27,368 nucleotides of DNA. Origin: Vulcanimicrobiia bacterium. GTDB taxonomy: Bacteria; Eremiobacterota; Eremiobacteria; Baltobacterales; Baltobacteraceae. Shown one piece after another: positions 1 to 7,397 of this stretch. The translations under genes and the position numbers were made by a program. The notes beneath the pieces were generated by a model. The model saw only the letters and a list, made by a program, of their open reading frames with translations. It was not told where the DNA came from and made no database searches. Position 1 is the first letter of the stretch, and every line of letters starts with the position of its first letter. The DNA lies in the NCBI GenBank assembly GCA_024281135.1, contig JAMXLG010000093.1, positions 1 through 27,368 on the forward strand, in the 5' to 3' direction.

Positions 1-120
1 TACGACGCGCGCAATAGCGATTGCTGCGAGATCGTCGGGGCGATACGCTGCGAGCGCACCGCCAAACCGTCCGATCGGCGTGCGTACCGCATCAATAACG
101 AAGACCTCACGTCCGTGCAT
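1..120 (-). CDS. Thiolase (acetyl-CoA acyltransferase), N-terminal fragment
   Basis: Only the first 40 codons are inside the window; the gene continues past base 1. The translation from ATG at 118-120 gives MHGREVFVIDAVRTPIGRFG and then GALAAYRPDDLA, which is the typical N-terminus of thiolases. The VRTPIGRFGG stretch most resembles beta-ketoadipyl-CoA/acetyl-CoA acyltransferases (PcaF/PaaJ/FadA type). The family cleaves 3-ketoacyl-CoA with CoA to acetyl-CoA and a shortened acyl-CoA. The start overlaps the end of the upstream 3-hydroxyacyl-CoA dehydrogenase by 14 bp on the same strand, so the two are very probably co-transcribed and act in consecutive beta-oxidation-type steps. The catalytic Cys and His lie outside the window, so substrate class is a guess from the N-terminus alone. 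Confidence 0.85.
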   Translation of the reverse strand, partial: MHGREVFVIDAVRTPIGRFGGALAAYRPDDLAAIAIARVV

Positions 121-1702
121 CAATCTCAGTCTCTTCCTCTTCTTCTTGAACGTCCAACACCCAAAGTGCGCGGTGCGGTGCAAACGCTTCGCCTTCAGCT
201 TCGGCCACGCGGCGCAGAATGTGCGTAAGCCGGCGCCCGCCGATCTCGCGCCCCCATGCAATCGGCCCTTGCGGATAGTTCACGCCCAGCCGCATCGCCG
301 TATCGACATCATCAGGACTTGCAACGCCTTCATGGACTGCAATGACGGCTTCGTTCACGATCGAGCCGATCACGCGCCCGAGGTAAAGACCGGGAACGTT
401 CTCGACGAGGCACACGCCTTTGCCGATGTGTTCGAAGAGTTCTTGCGCGAGCGCAAGTGCGTCGTCGGAGACGATCTCGGTATCGACGATTTCCACCGCG
501 TGCTGACTGTCGAGCGCACCAATGATACCGTATCCGACTAACCGCTCCGGATGGCGCATACGCTTCGCCGTTTCCGCAATATCCGTTGCATAGGCATCGA
601 CGAAGATAATCGTATCGGGTCCAAGCAGCGAATCGAGAGCGCGGGCGATCTCTGAACGATCGTACGTGCCACCGCTGGCGACGATCGCGAGCGTCGTGTC
701 GGCTGGAAGTTCATCGAGCGTCTCGTCGTTATGAACCGGAATGACGTTGGCGAAGTGTTCCTGCAGTTCTTCCGTCAACTGGTCGGCGATGCCGCCGAAA
801 CCGATGATACAAACGACTTCCTCGACATTCGTATCGTCCGGCGTCGTCGCCTCGATGCGGAAATCGAGACGCTCGGGTTCGCCGTTTGTGTAGTCGTAGA
901 ATCCTCGGCCCGTCTTGCGCCCCAAGCGATCTTCGGAGACCATGCGGCGCTGCATTTCGATCGGCCGCAAACGCTCGGCTTCGAGACGCTCGTACACGGA
1001 GAGGCTCGTTGCATAGTTGACGTCCATGCCGATTAAATCCATCAACTCGAACGGCCCCATGCGAAAACCCGCCGCGCGGGCAAGCGCGTCGAGTTCAGGA
1101 ACCGTCGCAACGCCGCGGTCGAGCGCGCGCATCGATTGCAGATAAAACGGACGCGCGACCCGGTTCACGATGAATCCAGGCGTGTCGGCTGCGTCGACGC
1201 CGGTCTTCTCGATGCGCTCGACGAAATCGTGCGCTGCATCCAGCGCCGCATCCGACGTACGATCCGTCGCAACAACTTCGACGAGCTTCATTGCGGCGGG
1301 TGGATTGAAGAAATGTAAACCGACCAGGCGCTCCGGATGTTCGACGGCATCGGCAAGTTCGCCGACCGAGAGCGAGGACGTGTTCGTGGCAAGAATTGCA
1401 TTGCCGGGCAACGCAGCTTCGAACTTTAGGAACACATCGCGTTTAAGATCGAAGCGTTCCGGGACCGCCTCGATCGCCACGATTGCGTCGCTCTGCGACG
1501 GCACGTCGTCGACGAAGGCGATGCGCTCGACGATCGATGGATCGCCGACGCGCTCGGCATCCTTGCGCCAGCGCTCCTGCGCGCGCGTGCGCGCGCCGCT
1601 ATCCGGTTCTACCACCTCGACGGTGTACCCGCCGCGCGCCGCGACGAACGCAATTCCGGCACCCATGGTGCCGCCTCCAGCTATAAGAACCTTGTCTTGC
1701 AC
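107..1702 (-). CDS. 3-hydroxyacyl-CoA dehydrogenase, double-module (PaaH/FadB2-like)
   Basis: NAD-dependent oxidation of 3-hydroxyacyl-CoA to 3-ketoacyl-CoA. From the GTG start the protein has 531 residues. Module 1 shows the dinucleotide loop GGGTMGAG near the N-terminus, the catalytic ATNTSSLSV and GLHFFNPP (His) segments, KLVEVV (Glu) and PGFIVNRV leading into the C-terminal helical domain. Module 2 starts near IIGFGG, has a weaker Rossmann fold and ends in a second dehydrogenase C-terminal domain (PGLYLGRVIGSIVNEA, GVNYPQGP). This double layout is known for PaaH-like enzymes and is about 200 residues longer than single-module ones. The tail is acidic (QEEEEETE). An in-frame ATG at 1757-1759 would add 19 residues and overlap the divergent Nudix start; I prefer the GTG because family members begin just before the glycine loop. 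The downstream thiolase supports the role. Confidence 0.9.
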   Translation of the reverse strand: MQDKVLIAGGGTMGAGIAFVAARGGYTVEVVEPDSGARTRAQERWRKDAERVGDPSIVERIAFVDDVPSQSDAIVAIEAVPERFDLKRDVFLKFEAALPGNAILATNTSSLSVGELADAVEHPERLVGLHFFNPPAAMKLVEVVATDRTSDAALDAAHDFVERIEKTGVDAADTPGFIVNRVARPFYLQSMRALDRGVATVPELDALARAAGFRMGPFELMDLIGMDVNYATSLSVYERLEAERLRPIEMQRRMVSEDRLGRKTGRGFYDYTNGEPERLDFRIEATTPDDTNVEEVVCIIGFGGIADQLTEELQEHFANVIPVHNDETLDELPADTTLAIVASGGTYDRSEIARALDSLLGPDTIIFVDAYATDIAETAKRMRHPERLVGYGIIGALDSQHAVEIVDTEIVSDDALALAQELFEHIGKGVCLVENVPGLYLGRVIGSIVNEAVIAVHEGVASPDDVDTAMRLGVNYPQGPIAWGREIGGRRLTHILRRVAEAEGEAFAPHRALWVLDVQEEEEETEIDART

Positions 1703-1757
1703 GCCCCGCTCATTCGGGAGCGGGGTCCAAAACGCTTCGCGGGGTATCAATGCCCGC

Positions 1758-2306
1758 ATGGAAAAGCCGCACTGGCACGTTCGCTCGAGTACCTACGTCG
1801 TGGAATCCGAGTTCTTGCGCCTGCGCAGAGACGAAATCGAACTCCCGGACGGCAAGCGCATTCCCGACTACTTCGTGCGGGAATCGGCAGGTTTTGTCGT
1901 CACCTTTGCAATGACCGACGACGACCGCGTCGTCGTCGTGCATCAATACCGCTACGGCGCCGATTGCATTACGTTGGAACTACCGGCGGGTTCGATCGAT
2001 AGCGAAGAACACGCACTGTCGTGCGCGCAGCGTGAGTTGACGGAAGAGACCGGCTTTAGCGCAGACCAATGGGAAGAGGTGCTCGTTGCGCCGTCCGAAC
2101 CGGTTCGATCGAATTCCATGATGCACGTGTATATTGCGCGAAACGCGAAACTCACGCACGAGCAAAAGCTCGATCTCGGCGAACATATCGAGTGGGAACT
2201 CATGCCGATCGACGAATTCAGACGGCATCTTTTCGAGGGTAGTATCAGCGCAGTTTCGTCTATTGCGGCGGGTTATGCGGCCCTGCACCGCCTGGGTCGG
2301 CTATAG
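1758..2306 (+). CDS. Nudix hydrolase, ADP-ribose pyrophosphatase type
   Basis: The 182-residue product has a perfect Nudix box at residues 78-100, reading GSIDSEEHALSCAQRELTEE followed by TGF, which matches GX5EX7REUXEEXGU. The REUXEE glutamates bind the divalent metal that drives pyrophosphate cleavage. The preceding strand segments (VVVVHQYRYGAD, TLELPAG) are typical of the ADP-ribose/NUDT5-like branch, which hydrolyses ADP-ribose or similar nucleoside diphosphate sugars in the cytosol. The gene diverges from the dehydrogenase; the space between them holds only a 7-bp-stem hairpin. Its last 47 bases overlap the convergent NTF2-like gene. The substrate cannot be fixed from sequence. Confidence 0.9.
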   Translation: MEKPHWHVRSSTYVVESEFLRLRRDEIELPDGKRIPDYFVRESAGFVVTFAMTDDDRVVVVHQYRYGADCITLELPAGSIDSEEHALSCAQRELTEETGFSADQWEEVLVAPSEPVRSNSMMHVYIARNAKLTHEQKLDLGEHIEWELMPIDEFRRHLFEGSISAVSSIAAGYAALHRLGRL

Positions 2307-2643
2307 TTCGTCCGAAAAACACGTCAATCGAACGAATCTTGCCGCCGTTGAAGCGATGCAATTCGACGTTGCGAAATTCTTTGCCGTCTTTCAACCTGCA
2401 GTAATAGGTCACGAAGGCATCGTCGCCGGAAACGGCGATCGATTCGATGGCCTGTTGGGCGATCAGTCCGCTGTTCGGCCAGCAGCGTTCGAAGTAGGTA
2501 GCTTTGTCGATGGCGTCATCGTATGGACTGGTGAAGCGAAAATCATCACTGAGGAGCGCTTCGGCCGTCGGCCGGTCTTGCGAGATAAAGGCCTTGAACA
2601 AGGTGCGGACTGCGCTCGCTTTTGCATCGCTATCCAACGTCAT
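2260..2643 (-). CDS. NTF2-like (SnoaL-type) protein
   Basis: A 127-residue protein of the cone-shaped NTF2 fold: an N-terminal helix (VRTLFKAFISQDRPTAEALL), the DDFRFTSPYDD turn, a conserved FERCWP region, then beta strands (FVTYYCRLKDGKEFRNVELHRF, GKIRSIDVFF). Many such proteins are small isomerases, cyclases or ligand binders, and no substrate is evident here. The ATG at 2641-2643 overlaps the stop of the upstream hydrolase as ATGA, so translation is probably coupled; this decides the start over longer upstream alternatives. It is the last gene of the helicase operon and its end overlaps the convergent Nudix gene by 47 bp. Confidence 0.8.
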   Translation of the reverse strand: MTLDSDAKASAVRTLFKAFISQDRPTAEALLSDDFRFTSPYDDAIDKATYFERCWPNSGLIAQQAIESIAVSGDDAFVTYYCRLKDGKEFRNVELHRFNGGKIRSIDVFFGRTIADPGGAGPHNPPQ

Positions 2644-3257
2644 AACAAAGCGACGGTCTCGATGCATGCTTCGAGCGCCCACTTCGGGACGGTGTGAACC
2701 CCGCGAAACTCCTTGTACTCGACGTCGTAGCCCGCTTGGCGCAATTGTGGAACGATGAGGGCGCGACTGCACGCTACGGGCAACGTTGCATCTCGAATCC
2801 CGTGTGTAATGAAGATGTGCGGGTGGCCGAACGCTTCGGGCGGTGCCACAAAACCCGGAGAAAACGCGAAGATCCATCGGAAAAAATCGCCGTTTGCGAG
2901 CCCTAGCGCAAGCGCATATGAGCCGCCGTCGCTAAATCCTTCGATTGCGACGCGCTCAGGATCGATATTCCAACGGTCGAATGTTGCGTCGAGCGCTCGC
3001 TGGATGCGCTCGATGTCCGGACCGAACGAATCGACGATCATGTCCCAGCTTTGATCCAGCGCGTCGACGCCGAGCAATGCGACGCCGCAACGCGCGGCAT
3101 ATGGCCGAAATGCTTCGATGCGATGCGCTGCTTCGCTGCCGGCGCCGTGCAAGCACAAGACCAGCGGATGCCCGCGCTCGGGCATGCGATCTGGAACGTA
3201 CACGAACGCATCGCATCCATCCGCGCCCGCGTCAATCGTGTGCTCGCCGGGTGACAT
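2640..3257 (-). CDS. Alpha/beta hydrolase, dienelactone hydrolase/phospholipase-carboxylesterase type
   Basis: A 205-residue serine hydrolase core. It has the oxyanion segment LVLCLHGAGSEA, the nucleophile elbow GFSDGG (Ser99), an acid in HGIRDATLP (Asp146) and the catalytic His in RGVHTVP (His178), so the triad looks complete. Spacing and the GXHXXP ending fit the small esterase/phospholipase-carboxylesterase group. No signal peptide is seen, so it is cytosolic. ATG at 3257 leaves a 28-bp gap to the phosphoesterase; an alternative ATG at 3323 (MRPLRRRGS) would overlap it by 38 bp and add a basic, non-conserved extension. Its stop is coupled to the next gene by ATGA. Its role in an operon with a repair helicase is unclear. 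Confidence 0.8.
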   Translation of the reverse strand: MSPGEHTIDAGADGCDAFVYVPDRMPERGHPLVLCLHGAGSEAAHRIEAFRPYAARCGVALLGVDALDQSWDMIVDSFGPDIERIQRALDATFDRWNIDPERVAIEGFSDGGSYALALGLANGDFFRWIFAFSPGFVAPPEAFGHPHIFITHGIRDATLPVACSRALIVPQLRQAGYDVEYKEFRGVHTVPKWALEACIETVALL

Positions 3258-3285
3258 GGAAGATTTCGGCGCATGTGGTTTGACA

Positions 3286-4053
3286 TCAACTCGAGCGCTG
3301 CCGCGGCGACGTAGGGGGCGCATGCGAGAATTTTGCCCGATGGTCGCGCATGCAAACGCCTTGGAGAGCGCGACGTGATCCGAAGGGGTAAACGCGATCC
3401 GCTGTGCTCGCGACGACGATGAGGTCTCGCGTTTCGCCGAATTCGCGCAGAGCCGCGGTGCATTCGCTTGAAAGCACATTCAAGCCGTTGGAATAGGGAG
3501 TTAGCGCCGGAACGACGATGAGATGCGGCGCCGCGAGAAAAGCCGGCACGGCCCCGCTACCGATCCGCAAGCTCGGATGCAAGTGGCCGATGATGCAGCG
3601 TTTTCCCCTTATGGGTTTGTCGCCATGAAGCAGCAGCCAGCCGTCGCGCTCTATTGCATCTTTTGTTTCGCCGAGCACCGCCGCTCCGCGGGTACGTCCC
3701 TCGTGGTTGCCGGCGATCAACGTGACGCTGCATTCTTTGCGCAAAGCGTTGAGTGCGCCATCGACGGCTGCCGCAGCGCCGTCGCTCATGCGGCTTCCGT
3801 GGATGATGTCGCCGAGAAGGACGATTTCCCGCGCCTGCATGAGACGTGCCGCTCGCACGAGCGCGTGTGTGGTTTCTGACGTACTCCAGAGCGGCAATGC
3901 CGCGCCGATGACGTCTTCGTAAGCAAAGTGTACGTCTGCCGCCACGATCGTTTGCGACCGCGCGAGCCACAGCAAACCCCCGGCAAGTGCAACGGCTCCG
4001 TCGAGGAGCTCGAACTGTTCGGCTGCCGGTTGCGGTCCGTTCACGTTCCCCAT
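3286..4053 (-). CDS. Calcineurin-like metallophosphoesterase, PdeM/Lhr-associated type
   Basis: The 255-residue protein carries all metallophosphoesterase motifs: ADVHF (Asp40, His42), LLGDIIHG (Asp82), AGNHEG (Asn116, His117), LLHGD (His143) and IGHLHP (His157, His159). These bind the di-metal centre that hydrolyses phosphodiesters or phosphomonoesters. The ordering fits the PdeM group, small phosphoesterases often encoded next to Lhr-type helicases and, in some genomes, an ATP-dependent ligase and a nuclease in a DNA-repair cassette. Here the gene follows the Lhr-type helicase directly with a 13-bp overlap. No ligase is present in the window. The C-terminal ~30 residues (basic, RDHRAKFSH and after) do not look conserved. 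Nuclease action on DNA is inference from the partner. Confidence 0.85.
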   Translation of the reverse strand: MGNVNGPQPAAEQFELLDGAVALAGGLLWLARSQTIVAADVHFAYEDVIGAALPLWSTSETTHALVRAARLMQAREIVLLGDIIHGSRMSDGAAAAVDGALNALRKECSVTLIAGNHEGRTRGAAVLGETKDAIERDGWLLLHGDKPIRGKRCIIGHLHPSLRIGSGAVPAFLAAPHLIVVPALTPYSNGLNVLSSECTAALREFGETRDLIVVASTADRVYPFGSRRALQGVCMRDHRAKFSHAPPTSPRQRSS

Positions 4054-6689
4054 CGCAACGCGAGCATCGGTTCTTCTGCCCCATCCGTGCCTTCGTCAAC
4101 GCGCTCGCCCAAAAGCTGCAAAACGCGCTCGTGCAATGCTTCGACCATGCTCGCGCGGTCATCGAGGACGACCGAGTCACCGAATGACGACGTGATGATG
4201 CCGAACGTAAACGGTGATGCGGCGACGGGATGGAGCACGCGCGGCTCTTCGACGATCGATTCGAGATACGCGCGCGCCGCCGGAGCATCGAGCAAGTCGC
4301 GCGTGATCACGCGGAACGTTTCCCTCAAGAGTGGAAACGAACGATCGCTGCGAAAGAGGCGCTCGAAAATCTTCTGGCTGTTCCAGCTCTGCGCGCCTCG
4401 GCGCAAAGTGCGGCCACCAGCGCGACGTAAAACGAGTAATCCGGTATTTGCGACGTAGCGGAAATGGTTGCGGAGCAGATGCGAGCTGCGCAAACCTTCC
4501 AAAAGATCGCGATCGAAACGCTCGGTATGCAACAGCTTCGCCCAGGTTGCGTCGGGAAGTGTCTTGCCGTGCGGGAGCGCGATCAAGAAGCCGTTGTCAT
4601 CGGTCGTAATCTGCGTGTTAGCGTTCACAAGGCGAAATACGCGCGCACCGACGATGCGAGCGAGGGTTTCATTCACGCGCCGGCCCGCGCACGTATGAAA
4701 GACAGCCGTTTGACGAGTGTCCATCCGGTAAATCTCGACAACCGGACGCCCTTCATCAGGAACGGCGGAAATCGCGCGCTGTTGTGCGATGTAGCGGACA
4801 ACGTGCGAGGCCTCAGGCCCGGTGAGCGCGTAACGCGTGCGCAAGAAGTGTAAGGCGCCTGCCGCATCACGGCGGCAAAGATATTGGTCCACCCCGACAC
4901 GCAGACGCGTAATTTCGCGGGCAAGCGCGAGCGGTATGCCCTTGAGATGCGAACTCCATTGCGGGACGGTGGGACGTCCCGCAAACGGCTCGGCAGTGAC
5001 CGATGTCGCGCTCAGCTCTTTCACCCGCAGCGTGCGTCCGTTGAGCACGAAGACGTCGCCGGCGTTGAGTTCGTTGACGAAGCCCTCCTCGACACGTCCG
5101 ATATCGACGCCGTTGACGCGCACGAGGATCTGCTGCTCGTCGGGAATCGTTCCGACGTTTTCGAAGAACGCCGAGCAGACATCGCGACCCAAGCCGAAGA
5201 TCGCTTCGCTATCGAATCCGAGGCGGCGAACGTGCGCCTCGTCGCGTCCAACACCACCGCCCGAGAGATAGTGCGCGCAACGCAAGAGGTCGTCACGCTC
5301 GAGCGACGCGAACGGATATGCGCCGCGCGCCGTTGCGAGGGCTTCGTCGATCGTGAGGCGCTTGTCGTAGCAAACGCTGCCGACCATCCACTGCGCGAGC
5401 ACGTCGAGCGGCGCTTGCGGAATCGTCACGTCGTCGATGACGCCGTCCGCGATGCATTGTTTCGTGGCGGCTGCTTCGATGATGTCGTCGCGATCCTGCG
5501 CGACGATCGTTCCGTGCGCGATCGCATCGGGCCGGTGGCCCGCGCGCCCGATACGCTGCAGCGTCGACGTCATTCCGCGCGCGCCGCCCACGATCAGCAC
5601 ACGATCGATGAAGCCGATGTCGACGCCGAGTTCTAAGCTGGAACTGCACACAACCGTCCGCAGCTTGCCGGCACGCAACGCGGCTTCAACGCGATGGCGC
5701 ACGCTGTGTTCGAGTGCTGAGTGGTGCACGCCGATCCTGGAGAGATCGTAATCGCGGCGTGGCGTCTCACCGTCGATCTCTTCGACTGCCCCTTCTTCCT
5801 CGGTCGCCTCCGACATCGCATGCGCGACGCGCTCGGCTTGACTGCGCACGTTCGTGAAGACGAGCGCCGTACGCACGTCAGCAGAAAGCTTGACCGCCGT
5901 TCTCGCAACCGTTTCGAGCGGTGCCATCGCGCCGCCGAAGGGCGCGACAACGTCGATGTGCATGCTGCGCAAGCCGCGATGGTCGATGATTTCGCACGAA
6001 CGGTCCGTTCCGGCGACGAACTGCGCGATGCAGTCGAGCGGCGCGACCGTGGCAGAGAGCCCGACGCGATTGAACGGCTGCTCCACAATCGTCTCGAGCG
6101 ATTCGAGCAAAAGCGAGAGTTGCGCGCCTCGTTTGTTTCCGGCGAGCGCATGGACTTCATCGATCACGACGGTTTCCACCAAGCGCAACGTGCGGCGATA
6201 ACTGTCCATCGCAAGCATCACCGCAAGCGACTCGGGCGTCGTCACCAGAATGTGCGGGGGTCGCGAGAGCATCAACCGTCGCTCTTGCTGCGGCGTATCG
6301 CTCGTCCGCACGCCGGTTCGCACGAACTTCTCCCGGACACGCCCGCGCCGCAATTTCGCGCGCTCCGTATTCGGACGCTCTAGGAGATGCATTTCGCGCA
6401 TCGGACGCCGCAAATTGTGCTCGACGTCGTAGCCGAGCGCACGAAGCGGCGAGACATACAAGGCGTAGGTGCGCGCAAAGAGCTCGTCACGATCGCGCGC
6501 GTGCGCGAGCCGCGAGATGACCGGAAGGAACGCAGCGAGTGTCTTTCCGGTGCCCGTCGGCGAACAGATAAGGAGGTTCTTTCGCTCGATGCCGGGCGCT
6601 AAGGCATCGTGCTGCGGCGGCGTAGGCGCAGCGAGATGCTCGTCACACCAACGCCCAACGTCCGGGTGCAGCGCCTCAAACAGTGACAT
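4041..6689 (-). CDS. lhr: Lhr-family DEAD/DEAH-box superfamily 2 helicase
   Basis: An 882-residue ATP-dependent 3'-5' DNA/RNA helicase. Visible motifs: Walker A SPTGTGKT (43-50), motif Ia YVSPLRAL, Ib TPESL, DEVH box (177-180), SAT (212-214), motif IV region ALVFTNVRSQAERVA, motif V CSSSLELGVDIG, and motif VI QRIGRAGHR (378-386). The long C-terminal half contains the winged-helix and Lhr-specific beta-barrel regions (INRVLIV..., VRVNGVDIGRVEE..., NELNAGDVFVLNGRTL). Length fits the Lhr-core class, not the ~1500-residue full Lhr. Known family members are induced by DNA damage in mycobacteria and act in strand-unwinding repair. It heads a four-gene operon, and a perfect LexA-type box lies 7-20 bases before the ATG. 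No clear Shine-Dalgarno sequence precedes the start. Confidence 0.93.
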   Translation of the reverse strand: MSLFEALHPDVGRWCDEHLAAPTPPQHDALAPGIERKNLLICSPTGTGKTLAAFLPVISRLAHARDRDELFARTYALYVSPLRALGYDVEHNLRRPMREMHLLERPNTERAKLRRGRVREKFVRTGVRTSDTPQQERRLMLSRPPHILVTTPESLAVMLAMDSYRRTLRLVETVVIDEVHALAGNKRGAQLSLLLESLETIVEQPFNRVGLSATVAPLDCIAQFVAGTDRSCEIIDHRGLRSMHIDVVAPFGGAMAPLETVARTAVKLSADVRTALVFTNVRSQAERVAHAMSEATEEEGAVEEIDGETPRRDYDLSRIGVHHSALEHSVRHRVEAALRAGKLRTVVCSSSLELGVDIGFIDRVLIVGGARGMTSTLQRIGRAGHRPDAIAHGTIVAQDRDDIIEAAATKQCIADGVIDDVTIPQAPLDVLAQWMVGSVCYDKRLTIDEALATARGAYPFASLERDDLLRCAHYLSGGGVGRDEAHVRRLGFDSEAIFGLGRDVCSAFFENVGTIPDEQQILVRVNGVDIGRVEEGFVNELNAGDVFVLNGRTLRVKELSATSVTAEPFAGRPTVPQWSSHLKGIPLALAREITRLRVGVDQYLCRRDAAGALHFLRTRYALTGPEASHVVRYIAQQRAISAVPDEGRPVVEIYRMDTRQTAVFHTCAGRRVNETLARIVGARVFRLVNANTQITTDDNGFLIALPHGKTLPDATWAKLLHTERFDRDLLEGLRSSHLLRNHFRYVANTGLLVLRRAGGRTLRRGAQSWNSQKIFERLFRSDRSFPLLRETFRVITRDLLDAPAARAYLESIVEEPRVLHPVAASPFTFGIITSSFGDSVVLDDRASMVEALHERVLQLLGERVDEGTDGAEEPMLALRWGT

Positions 6690-6695
6690 AAAAAT

Positions 6696-6709
6696 CGAAC
6701 GTCTGTTCG
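6696..6709. promoter_or_regulatory. LexA-type SOS box (CGAAC-N4-GTTCG)
   Basis: The sequence CGAACGTCTGTTCG matches the Gram-positive/actinobacterial LexA consensus CGAACN4GTTCG at all ten fixed bases, and the dyad extends one further pair (TCGAAC...GTTCGA, 6695-6710). It lies only 6 bases upstream of the helicase ATG, in the 37-bp gap after the TetR gene. LexA bound here would block transcription of the helicase-phosphoesterase-hydrolase-NTF2 operon until DNA damage. The close position implies a very short leader or a leaderless transcript. Binding is inferred; lexA itself is not in the window. Confidence 0.65.
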
Positions 6710-6726
6710 ACGTCGGCTAGGCGGGG

Positions 6727-7320
6727 TCATGCGCGCGGGCGGCCTGCGAACGTCGTCAAGTAGTAGTCGCGGACCATTGAAAGGGCGCCCTCACGCATCG
6801 CCTTGTCTCCGAACGCACGGAGCATTGCAATTGCGCCGGCCATTCCGGAGATGAGAACGACGAAATCGCGGCGCTTCTCGTCCGTGGTTTGGCCGGGCAT
6901 GTACCCGATGAGGCGTCCCATGTATTCGGAAAGTGCCGCATCGAGGCGTTTGCGCGCGCGCGCCGGGAGCCGGCCGAGGTCACCGGCGAGCGCAGCCAGG
7001 GCGCACCACGATTCGGGGTGTGCCAGGTGCTCGTTACTCAGGTACGCAGTGATGATCGCTTCCAGTTCGTGACCTGGTTCGGCGCGTTCGGCGGCTCGCG
7101 TGAGCCGTTGCGCCAGCTGCTCGAGCGAGAGGGATACAGCCTCGACGATCAGATCGTCTTTGTTTTCAAAGTGCCGATAGAACCCGCCGTGCGTGAGACC
7201 GGCATCCTCCATCACATCCGCGATCCCGACCCCGCTGCCACGCTCGAGAAAGAGTTTTGCAGCTTGCTTTACGATCGCCGAGTGCGTGTCCGCCTTTTCC
7301 GCGGAAGTCCGTCGCGCCAT
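6727..7320 (-). CDS. TetR/AcrR family transcriptional repressor
   Basis: The 197-residue protein starts at ATG 7318-7320, preceded by AGAAGG eight bases upstream. A basic N-terminus (MARRTSAEKADTH) leads into the TetR helix-turn-helix (GIADVMEDAGLTHGGFYRHF, residues 32-51) and NKDDLIVEAV, followed by an all-helical ligand-binding domain with several Cys/aromatic residues (ESWCALAALAGDLGRLP). It diverges from a hydrolase-methyltransferase pair across a 77-bp gap packed with dyads, so it most likely represses that pair and itself. The ligand is unknown; given the target it may be a xenobiotic or electrophile. The helicase operon starts 37 bp downstream on the same strand and may receive read-through. 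Confidence 0.92.
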   Translation of the reverse strand: MARRTSAEKADTHSAIVKQAAKLFLERGSGVGIADVMEDAGLTHGGFYRHFENKDDLIVEAVSLSLEQLAQRLTRAAERAEPGHELEAIITAYLSNEHLAHPESWCALAALAGDLGRLPARARKRLDAALSEYMGRLIGYMPGQTTDEKRRDFVVLISGMAGAIAMLRAFGDKAMREGALSMVRDYYLTTFAGRPRA

Positions 7321-7332
7321 ACAACTACCTTC

Positions 7333-7390
7333 TTGACAAATTAGATGATACCTATCATCATAATAGATGTCATCCATCATCTAATTTGGA
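7333..7390. promoter_or_regulatory. Divergent promoter region with nested operator dyads
   Basis: A perfect 12-bp inverted repeat, AAATTAGATGAT (7338-7349) and ATCATCTAATTT (7376-7387), encloses the region. Inside it sits a perfect 16-bp dyad GATGATACCTATCATC (7344-7359), and 22 bp further on a related copy GATGTCATCCATCATC (7366-7381) that matches it at 12 of 16 positions. A TTGACA at 7333-7338 could be the -35 element for the rightward gene, with CATAAT (7359-7364) as a poorly spaced -10. The arrangement is typical of two TetR dimers bound two helical turns apart. GGAG lies before the hydrolase ATG and AGAAGG before the repressor ATG. Confidence 0.75.
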
Positions 7391-7397
7391 GCGAGTC

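Noticed and set aside
1704..1725. CCCCGCT / AGCGGGG hairpin next to the GTG of the dehydrogenase
   Set aside because: Could be a leader hairpin, but it has only 7 bp, no T-run, and would be coding if the upstream ATG is used; no function can be supported.
4012..4024. CGAAC and GTTCG half sites in the phosphoesterase gene
   Set aside because: They are separated by one base instead of four, so LexA could not bind as at the helicase box.
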